A stretch of DNA of 5,166 bases, taken from contig JBILVQ010000219.1 in NCBI GenBank assembly GCA_044370375.1, positions 1-5,166 on the forward strand. The letters run 5' to 3'. A program made the translations under genes and the position numbers. This document shows positions 1 through 5,166 of the stretch, piece after piece. The DNA comes from JBILVQ01 sp044370375. GTDB taxonomy: Bacteria > Bacteroidota > Bacteroidia > UBA4408. The notes below the pieces were generated by a model that searched no databases, was not told where the DNA came from, and saw only the letters and a program-made list of their open reading frames with translations. Numbering within the stretch: the first letter of the stretch is position 1; the number at the start of each line of letters is the position of its first letter.

Positions 1-231
1 TTACTGTTGATGCAATCGCTCATTCTTAAGTCGTATTCACCCATGGTAAAGCCGGGCGGTGAAATGGTGTACAGCACTTGTAGTATTTTTCCTTCGGAAG
101 GTGAACAACAGGTGGCCAATTTTTTAAACAACCATCCGCAATGGACTTTGCTTGAGCAAAAAAGAAGTGGTTTCCCTTTTAGCCTTGGTGATGGTTTTTT
201 TATGGCAAGGTTAAAGAAAAACAATTCCTGA
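1..231 (+). CDS. RsmB/NOP-family rRNA (cytosine-5) methyltransferase, C-terminal fragment
   Basis: This is the 3' end of a gene that starts before the window: the frame is open from base 1 and stops with TGA at 229-231, giving 76 visible residues. The fragment carries the end of the Rossmann-like SAM-dependent methyltransferase domain. The block KPGGEMVYSTCS (visible residues 17-28) is followed by a conserved acidic/Glu stretch (PSEGEQQV) and a closing GDGFFMARLKK, the usual ending of RsmB/NOP (NOL1/NOP2/Sun) enzymes. The cysteine of TCS (codon 79-81) corresponds to the catalytic nucleophile of motif VI in the family. These enzymes methylate C5 of cytosine in rRNA in the cytoplasm. The exact target (RsmB- or RsmF-like) cannot be decided because the N-terminal and motif IV regions are missing. 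The TTG and ATG codons at 7-12 are internal, not starts. Confidence 0.9.
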   Translation, partial: LLLMQSLILKSYSPMVKPGGEMVYSTCSIFPSEGEQQVANFLNNHPQWTLLEQKRSGFPFSLGDGFFMARLKKNNS

Positions 232-273
232 TTTTCTATGTTGTCTTTATGATTTTTTAACCAACAATTGCGT

Positions 274-281
274 TAAATTTG
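274..281 (+). promoter_or_regulatory. Bacteroidota-type -7 promoter element before sod
   Basis: Bases 274-281 read TAAATTTG, an exact match to the Bacteroidota housekeeping -7 consensus TAnnTTTG. It lies in the 69-base gap between the methyltransferase stop and the sod start. Transcription would begin around 285-288, leaving a leader of roughly 15 bases that is mostly A and has no Shine-Dalgarno sequence, as is normal in this phylum. No clear TTTG/TTG -33 element is present at the expected spacing; TTTATG at 246-251 is the nearest, poor, candidate. The call rests on the -7 match and its position. Confidence 0.5.
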
Positions 282-300
282 ACCCACTAAAAAAAACACT

Positions 301-903
301 ATGGCCTTTGAACTTCCAAAACTCCCTTACGCATACGCTGCGCTTGAACCACATATTGATGCCAAAACGATGGAGATTCATCACACCAAGCACCATCAGG
401 CTTATATAACCAATTTGAACAATGCTATTGCCGGTACAGATGCTGAAAAACTCAGTATTGAGGATATTTGCAAAAATATTTCTAAGTACCCTATGCCTGT
501 TAGAAATAATGGTGGTGGCCATTTTAATCATTCCTTGTTCTGGACCATCATGGCGCCCAATGCCGGCGGAAATCCGGGAGCCGATTTGTTAGCAGCCCTC
601 AATGCAGCCTTTGGTTCTTTCGATAAGTTCAAAGAAGAATTTAACAAGGCTGCTACCACAAGATTCGGTTCCGGTTGGGCCTGGCTGTTAGTGCACGAAG
701 GTAAATTGGTCATTTCTTCAACGCCTAATCAGGACAATCCATTGATGGATGTTGCAGAGGTAAAGGGTACACCCATCCTTGGATTAGATGTATGGGAGCA
801 CGCCTATTATCTGAACTATCAAAACAGAAGACCAGATTATTGCGCAGCTTTTTGGAGTCTCGTGAACTGGGCAGAAGTGGAAAAACGCTGGAAATCTGCT
901 TAA
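301..903 (+). CDS. sodA: Superoxide dismutase, Mn-type of the Fe/Mn family
   Basis: A complete 200-residue protein, the normal length for cytoplasmic Fe/Mn superoxide dismutase, which converts superoxide to hydrogen peroxide and oxygen. All four metal ligands are visible: His27 (in IHHTKHHQAY), His77 (in GGGHFNHSLFW), and Asp163 and His167 (in GLDVWEHAYYLNY). Second-shell residues are also in place: His31, Tyr35, Trp126, Trp165 and Glu166. Metal-type markers point to manganese: Gly73 where Fe enzymes carry the active-site Gln, Gln144 in PNQDNPL supplying that Gln from the C-terminal domain, and Gly161 two residues before the Asp ligand, where Fe enzymes usually have Thr. There is no signal peptide, so it is cytoplasmic. 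ATG at 301 is chosen because it begins the conserved FELPKLPYAYAALEPHID N-terminus and follows the promoter-like element and an A-rich leader. A cambialistic enzyme cannot be excluded. The gene symbol assumes the Mn-type assignment. Confidence 0.96.
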   Translation: MAFELPKLPYAYAALEPHIDAKTMEIHHTKHHQAYITNLNNAIAGTDAEKLSIEDICKNISKYPMPVRNNGGGHFNHSLFWTIMAPNAGGNPGADLLAALNAAFGSFDKFKEEFNKAATTRFGSGWAWLLVHEGKLVISSTPNQDNPLMDVAEVKGTPILGLDVWEHAYYLNYQNRRPDYCAAFWSLVNWAEVEKRWKSA

Positions 904-910
904 CCCCTGA

Positions 911-1363
911 ATGACTAGAATTTTCTTGTTACTCATCACAGGGCTTTTGTTGCATTTTAAACCATGCAGCGGAAGCCCTGTTTTTTTGTTCGAAGTGCCT
1001 GAGGCTGCGCTCGAACAATACAATAACATTTCTTTTTCAAATAATCTTTTGGCGGCCGACGGTTTGGGCTTGCCAGAAGGGTTTAATACCACCGAATCGA
1101 CCGGCTTTTTGCTGAAAGAAAATAAGCGCCTAGTAGCTGCCCTCTTGACACTTAGTTTAGGTATGCTAGGGGTGCACCGATTGTATTTGGGTAGCAAGCC
1201 ATGGATTCCGCTCGTTTATTTACTAACCTTTGGTGGCGGTTTTTTTATTCTTCCCTTGATTGATCTTATTGCTATTCTTACAGCACCCGATATTGATAAA
1301 TATTTAAACAATCCCAGGGTATTCATGTGGATTGAGCCCAATGATAAAACCCTAGAAAAATAA
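911..1363 (+). CDS. TM2-domain membrane protein with signal peptide
   Basis: A 150-residue protein. Residues 1-21 form a hydrophobic signal-like segment with Arg3 near the start; Cys19 is preceded by Pro, so it is not a convincing lipobox. Residues 22-68 are a polar, presumably exported linker. Residues 69-128 match the TM2 domain: KENKR leading into a first helix, the turn motif LGMLGVHRLYLGS (residues 83-95, with the characteristic HR-YLG), then a glycine-rich second helix ending in LIDLIAILTAP, where Asp118 is the conserved acidic residue. The two helices would form a hairpin in the inner membrane. No biochemical function is established for most bacterial TM2 proteins. The ATG lies 7 bases after the sod stop, so the two genes are probably co-transcribed from the sod promoter. 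No Shine-Dalgarno sequence is seen. The domain call is firm; the function is unknown. Confidence 0.85.
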   Translation: MTRIFLLLITGLLLHFKPCSGSPVFLFEVPEAALEQYNNISFSNNLLAADGLGLPEGFNTTESTGFLLKENKRLVAALLTLSLGMLGVHRLYLGSKPWIPLVYLLTFGGGFFILPLIDLIAILTAPDIDKYLNNPRVFMWIEPNDKTLEK

Positions 1364-1376
1364 TAATGCTTCTAGG
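1351..1376 (+). terminator. Weak inverted repeat across the TM2 gene stop, possible 3' end structure
   Basis: CCTAGAA at 1351-1357 and TTCTAGG at 1370-1376 are perfect 7-base inverted arms around a 12-base A-rich loop that contains the TAA stop of the TM2 gene. It sits at the end of the rightward transcript, just before the convergent minus-strand gene. There is no T-run after the stem, so it is not a classical intrinsic terminator. It could serve as a weak 3' end or be chance. The remaining 52 bases to 1428 show no better hairpin on either strand. Confidence 0.2.
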
Positions 1377-1428
1377 CAGGAATTAACGATTGTAGTTTAT
1401 GTTTTGGGTCTGAATTTATCCTGAAAAA

Positions 1429-2751
1429 CTATCTAGCCCACTCACGGTAATCCATTAAATACTCACTATTTTTAAAATCGGGTAAATACTTTTTTGCCCT
1501 TGTTTTTTCATAATCATAAATCAATTGACCGAAATTGGCAAAGAAGGGAAAACCGATGCTTTTGTACTCATAAATGCCATCGTTGATTACTTCGTTTTTG
1601 TTGACGTAAATGGCAGCGGAAAGGAAAAATTCAAGCTTGTTTTTGAAATCTACAATGTAGGCACAGTCGCTTAAAAAACCATAACTCATTCCAACCACGT
1701 TGAAAATTCTGATGCTGTCGTTCTGTGTTATCCCATGAATGTTGCCCAACAAAAAGTACTTTTTGTGCGAATCTTCAAAACGCGCTGTGTCGTATTTCGG
1801 ACAATCACTCTCCCTTGGAAACATACTCATGTAGGCAAGCATCATTTTTCTTTGTTCTTCACTTAGGTTAAAAGCTATTTTTTTTTCGCTTGCAGCAGGC
1901 ATCACCAGGCTTTTAAGCATTGCATCCATTTCACCCAAGGGAATAAAATTCATGTTGGTGAAATTCTTTCCACGTTTTAATTTTTTTCCATTAACGATAT
2001 GGGCTTTGCCAACGACCACTTTTTTCAAAGGATGTTTCCACGTTCGTTGGGAGCATTTTTTTGCCTGATCGTAAATCATCCGACCGCTGTTTGTATAAAA
2101 TAGAATTGGGTTGGAGCATTTGTTTTCACCTACACTACACCAACCATCAAAACGATGCGTGATCCTGCTTTTGCTAAAACCTTTGATTGCTAATTGTTCA
2201 TGGATATAATCCTGCCCTAGAAACTCATAAACCCTACTGAAGGCTTGATTATCGCTTACCAGCATCATTTTTTTTATGTAATGTTGAAGGCTCGGCAATC
2301 CGGTGCATGAACTGCTATCGCTCAGGGTTGCATACTGACAACCGCCATCGGCAAGCGTAATCATGCTTGTTTTTTCGTTCAAGGAATCCAGTTTTAATGT
2401 GTTTAATTTCTCAAGTGCCAACAATGAAACAGGCAACTTTACCAAACTGGCAGGATAGAAATATTTTTCGTCAGATACATTATATTGATGAACCACGAAA
2501 TGCGGATTTTGCAGACTGTCTCTGTTGATTTGTGTATAAATAATCTGCAATTTATAACGTCCCGGATATTTTAAAAACAAGGAATAATCCTGCTTGTTAA
2601 GCAACATCAATTCCTTGATGAGGTTGGGGGCCGGTTTTGTTTTCTTCTTTTGAGGTTTAGGGCGCGGAGCTGCCAAAATGGATTGGCAAAACAGCATCAA
2701 TACTATTCCGGAAAGGGGAAGCAATGAAAAAACATTCCGCCACCCAAACAT
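1429..2751 (-). CDS. Exported class A beta-lactamase-like serine hydrolase
   Basis: A 440-residue protein. Residues 1-28 look like a signal peptide (Arg5, hydrophobic core, ending SILAA), followed by a Pro/Lys-rich linker (about 29-42), so the enzyme probably acts in the periplasm or envelope. The fold assignment comes from class A beta-lactamase/penicillin-binding motifs: SLVK at 102-105 (SxxK, nucleophile Ser102 and Lys105) and SDN at 166-168, 64 residues later, close to the class A spacing of 60. The region expected to carry the third motif, K[ST]G, reads NVVGMSYGFLSDCAYIVDF (351-369), so Val352 stands where lysine is expected. About 80 more residues separate the second and third motifs than in class A enzymes. 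The C-terminal part (IYVN...NDGIYEYKSIGFPF, 381-404) is of a kind I recall from Bacteroidota serine hydrolases. Substrate is unknown; a cell-wall peptide role or a non-catalytic fold are both possible. ATG 2751 follows the lipoprotein stop by one base, implying coupled translation. Confidence 0.8.
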   Translation of the reverse strand: MFGWRNVFSLLPLSGIVLMLFCQSILAAPRPKPQKKKTKPAPNLIKELMLLNKQDYSLFLKYPGRYKLQIIYTQINRDSLQNPHFVVHQYNVSDEKYFYPASLVKLPVSLLALEKLNTLKLDSLNEKTSMITLADGGCQYATLSDSSSCTGLPSLQHYIKKMMLVSDNQAFSRVYEFLGQDYIHEQLAIKGFSKSRITHRFDGWCSVGENKCSNPILFYTNSGRMIYDQAKKCSQRTWKHPLKKVVVGKAHIVNGKKLKRGKNFTNMNFIPLGEMDAMLKSLVMPAASEKKIAFNLSEEQRKMMLAYMSMFPRESDCPKYDTARFEDSHKKYFLLGNIHGITQNDSIRIFNVVGMSYGFLSDCAYIVDFKNKLEFFLSAAIYVNKNEVINDGIYEYKSIGFPFFANFGQLIYDYEKTRAKKYLPDFKNSEYLMDYREWAR

Positions 2752-2752
2752 G

Positions 2753-3967
2753 TTATTTACCCTTTACTTTGGTAAACAACATTAAATTACTTTCCTTGGG
2801 TTTATAGTCGTAACCTATACCAAAGGCCAATGGTTTAACAGTTGCCTTGTCGGTTGAATCATAGAGTGTTTTCAGGTCTGCCTGGAATCGGGTTTTAAAT
2901 AAGTTGATGGGCTTATCATAAGTGCCGAACAATTGACGCTGCCAGTTTTCAGCACCAAAATATCTTACCGGAATTCCACTGTCATCCTGTAACACCAACG
3001 CACTGTTTTTTAGAATAGCATTTCGCGTTTTCGAAAAATAGGTATTGTGCAACAAATAGGAAGCAGACTTTAAATAGGTATTCACCGGACCGAGGTTTCT
3101 TAAGAAGGAGGCAAAACAAGGGTTAGCGGATAATCCATTGTCTGATAAATCGCAGGAAAAATAAATGACTTCGCGCTTGGCATCACTTGCCTTGTTTTTG
3201 AAAAATATCCTGATACCCACATTGCCGCAAATTCCTCCCCCTACTGTTGAAGTTGTAATTTTTCCTGTGGAGTCAACCCTTACTTTTTCTAGTCCCAACA
3301 GGGTATTGCCGGTTCTTTCCATAAAAATACTAATCAAATGAACCGCACCGTTTAACTCTTCCTGTTTCTTAAAATCTACCGCCATGCTATTGGTTCTGAA
3401 AAAACTAAAGTTGAGAATAGCATGCAAACTTTGCTCAATGTTGCTCAAATAACCTTTCAGCGAATCGGACGGAAATTTCTTGAAATCAGGCAGACTACCT
3501 GCCGGTTCTAGGGCAAGCATAATGTATCTTTCCTGATTCGGAAAGAACAAAAAGGCATTCAAAAAGTCGGGCCCCGAAAATGGGTAGAGCAAGGTTTTTG
3601 GATTGCCTGCCATCGGTTCAATTTCCTTGGCCCTGAATTCTCGCATCAGGGAGAATTTTCCTTCTTCAAGTTTTTTCCAGCGTTGATTGAATCTTTTGGC
3701 ATAAGCACTCCATGATGAATCCATCAAATGGCCGAAAACACTGTCTGTTTGGAAGGGAACCATGCCGGCAATAAAGCGCAACTGGTCGTTGAAGTAATTT
3801 TCTTGTGGCGTTAATTCAAAACCTGCCTCACGGACAGGAGTGGCCATGGTTTCATCGATAACCGAATCTTTGGCTACAGATGAAGCGTCCTGTTTATCTT
3901 TTTGTGCGGAATTACAGGCAAGGAAAAGAATTGAAAGAGAGAAAATTAAAGAGAGGGCCTTTTTCAT
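2753..3967 (-). CDS. Uncharacterised lipoprotein
   Basis: A 404-residue protein with a lipoprotein signal: Lys2-Lys3, hydrophobic core, then FLAC at 15-18 with Cys18 as the lipidated residue. The mature start NSAQKDKQD is polar and charged, followed by a low-complexity linker to about residue 50. The rest appears to be one globular alpha/beta domain without membrane helices. I do not recognise a named family. Stretches that look conserved-type are LLYPFSGPDFLNAFLFFPN (126-144) with LEPAGSLPD after it, the glycine-rich TVGGGICGNVGIRIFF (241-256), FSCDLSDNGL (270-279), YLKSASYLLHNTYFS (298-312) and LQDDSGIPVRYF (326-337). Cys247, Cys272 and Cys284 could form a disulfide. No catalytic signature can be assigned. 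The ATG at 3967 is chosen because the signal peptide begins there. The gene lies 30 bases after the permease and one base before the serine hydrolase, suggesting an operon and a shared envelope role. Confidence 0.85.
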   Translation of the reverse strand: MKKALSLIFSLSILFLACNSAQKDKQDASSVAKDSVIDETMATPVREAGFELTPQENYFNDQLRFIAGMVPFQTDSVFGHLMDSSWSAYAKRFNQRWKKLEEGKFSLMREFRAKEIEPMAGNPKTLLYPFSGPDFLNAFLFFPNQERYIMLALEPAGSLPDFKKFPSDSLKGYLSNIEQSLHAILNFSFFRTNSMAVDFKKQEELNGAVHLISIFMERTGNTLLGLEKVRVDSTGKITTSTVGGGICGNVGIRIFFKNKASDAKREVIYFSCDLSDNGLSANPCFASFLRNLGPVNTYLKSASYLLHNTYFSKTRNAILKNSALVLQDDSGIPVRYFGAENWQRQLFGTYDKPINLFKTRFQADLKTLYDSTDKATVKPLAFGIGYDYKPKESNLMLFTKVKGK

Positions 3968-3997
3968 AAGGCTGCAAAAATATTAAAAATACAAGCG

Positions 3998-5166
3998 TTA
4001 ATGAGCACCTTGTTTTTTAGCCCCACTATTATTTTTTCCTAGGTAGTAAAATAGGGTGCCAAGGGCAAGGGTAATTAAACCCAGCAAGGACTCAAAGGGT
4101 TTCTGGGTCATTAAAAAAACCAGCATCCAGCCGTTCAATGCCAGAAAAATGAGCGGTGGAAGGGGGTAATAGGGGATTTTGTAGGGCCGATTCAGCTCCG
4201 GCTCTTTTTTTCTAAGCACCATGGCACCAAGCACAGTTGCAAAGGTAAAGAGGTTCAATGTAAAGCCCACATAGGTCAAAACTTGCTCAAAGGTGGCTGT
4301 TAAAACCAAAAACAAGGTAATGCCGCTTTGCAACAAAATGGCATTTATTGGAACCCCACCGGCTGATTTTTTTGCCAACCATTGTAAGGCCTGATTGTCT
4401 TCGCCCATGCTCACTGATACACGCGGTCCGGCAATGATCATGGAGCTAATAGACGACACTAAAAAAAACGAAATCAACAAGGCCATCCATTTTCCACCGG
4501 TTAAGCCGAATATTTGTGATGCAGCAACAAAACCAACCTCTACCTGGCCGGCAAGCATGTTGGTTGGGGTGGTCCACAAAAAGACCATGTTCAATAAAAC
4601 ATAAAGAGCGGTTACTACTAAGGTCCCTCGGAGTAATGCTTTGGGAATATTGGTTTTCGGATTCTCCATATCACCGGCAATGTAGGCGGCAGCATTCCAT
4701 CCACTATAAGAATAAGAAACCCAAACCAGGGAAATGGCAAATGCACCGGAGAATACCATCCGCCAATCAGCTTTAGGATTGGCATCGTTTACCAAGGGTA
4801 AGAATTGGGTGTTTACTGGATTTTCAACCATAAAACCGACCAGAATAAAAAGGCAAATCAACAACACTTTTGATATGGTAAAAATATTCTGAAACCTGCT
4901 GCCTGCCTTCATGCTATATAAATGAACCAGTGTAATCAAAACAATGGTGATTACGGCAATCAAGTTGGGGTTAGTGCCCGGTAAAAATCCTGCACTGTAT
5001 TTTCCCAAGGCAATGCCGGCCAATGCAACAGGGGCAGCAAATCCAACCGTGGCAGAAACCCAGCCCGATAAAAAACCCGGCAGGGGATGAAAAATATAGG
5101 TAAGAAAGTTATACTCACCACCGCTTCGCGGCAAGGATGCGCCAAGTTCGCTATAGCAAAGGGCTC
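3998..5166 (-). CDS. APC-superfamily amino-acid permease, N-terminus outside window
   Basis: The reading frame runs from the TAA at 3998-4000 to the right edge with no stop, giving 388 visible residues. Its first visible residues are ALCYSELGASLPRSGGEY, the conserved loop after helix 2 of APC-family (LAT/SteT-like) amino-acid permeases, so only about helices 1-2 are missing. The TTG at 5134 lies inside this conserved loop and is not the start. About ten hydrophobic segments follow, consistent with helices 3-12 of a 12-helix inner-membrane transporter. The block SYSYSGWNAAAYIAGDMENP (visible 150-169) followed by PKALLRGT is typical of the family. RPYKIPYYPLPPLIF (326-340) precedes the last two helices, and the C-terminus is short and basic. 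It should move amino acids by proton symport or exchange; the substrate cannot be read from the sequence. It is the first visible gene of the minus-strand run, 30 bases before the lipoprotein start. Confidence 0.9.
   Translation of the reverse strand, partial: ALCYSELGASLPRSGGEYNFLTYIFHPLPGFLSGWVSATVGFAAPVALAGIALGKYSAGFLPGTNPNLIAVITIVLITLVHLYSMKAGSRFQNIFTISKVLLICLFILVGFMVENPVNTQFLPLVNDANPKADWRMVFSGAFAISLVWVSYSYSGWNAAAYIAGDMENPKTNIPKALLRGTLVVTALYVLLNMVFLWTTPTNMLAGQVEVGFVAASQIFGLTGGKWMALLISFFLVSSISSMIIAGPRVSVSMGEDNQALQWLAKKSAGGVPINAILLQSGITLFLVLTATFEQVLTYVGFTLNLFTFATVLGAMVLRKKEPELNRPYKIPYYPLPPLIFLALNGWMLVFLMTQKPFESLLGLITLALGTLFYYLGKNNSGAKKQGAH

Noticed and set aside
247..531. Open frame of 94 codons on the minus strand over the sod promoter and 5' half.
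   Set aside because: It is antisense to a clearly conserved gene and its translation has no recognisable domain.
784..1197. Open frame of 137 codons on the minus strand over the end of sod and most of the TM2 gene.
   Set aside because: Both plus-strand genes are supported by conserved motifs; the antisense product has no family-like features.
1377..1422. CAGGA (1377-1381) and TCCTG (1418-1422) as a terminator stem between the convergent genes.
   Set aside because: Only five pairs with a loop of about 36 bases and no adjoining T-run of useful length.
3975..3982. Minus-strand TATTTTTG, an exact TAnnTTTG match just upstream of the lipoprotein gene.
   Set aside because: It would start transcription only about 3-5 bases before the ATG, has no -33 element at proper spacing, and lies in a very AT-rich 30-base gap where such matches arise by chance.
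4395..4776. Two overlapping plus-strand open frames inside the permease region.
   Set aside because: They run opposite a well-conserved transporter gene and their translations look like low-meaning shadow sequence.
5132..5134. TTG as a possible start of the permease.
   Set aside because: The frame stays open to the window edge and the upstream residues ALCYSELGAS are conserved permease sequence, so the gene is cut by the window.

Overview
The window looks like an ordinary chromosomal segment from a member of the Bacteroidota. Four things point that way. There is no recognisable Shine-Dalgarno sequence before the visible starts, and the sod start sits behind an A-rich stretch. A perfect TAnnTTTG -7 element lies just upstream of sod. 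The genes have modest GC and tight spacing. The secreted serine hydrolase has a C-terminal half of a kind I associate with Bacteroidota. Genus or family cannot be read from the sequence alone.

Layout, left to right. Bases 1-231 (+) hold the C-terminal end of an RsmB/NOP-family rRNA cytosine-5 methyltransferase that begins before the window. After a 69-base gap carrying a likely promoter comes a complete Mn-type superoxide dismutase (301-903, +). It is followed 7 bases later by a small signal-peptide plus TM2-domain membrane protein (911-1363, +), probably on the same transcript. A short convergent gap (1364-1428) separates these from three genes on the minus strand. In transcription order those are an APC-superfamily amino-acid permease (5166 down to 3998, N-terminus outside the window), an uncharacterised lipoprotein (3967 down to 2753), and an exported class A beta-lactamase-like serine hydrolase (2751 down to 1429).

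Function. Sod detoxifies superoxide in the cytoplasm; the TM2 protein is probably co-expressed but has no assignable role. The minus-strand run combines an inner-membrane transporter with two exported proteins. The lipoprotein and hydrolase genes are separated by a single base, so they are very likely translated together and may act in the same cell-envelope process. That link is inferred from gene order only.

I found no RNA genes, mobile elements, CRISPR arrays or defence-type cassette. The points most worth a second look are the serine hydrolase, whose KTG-type third motif appears to have lost its lysine, and the unassigned lipoprotein coupled to it.
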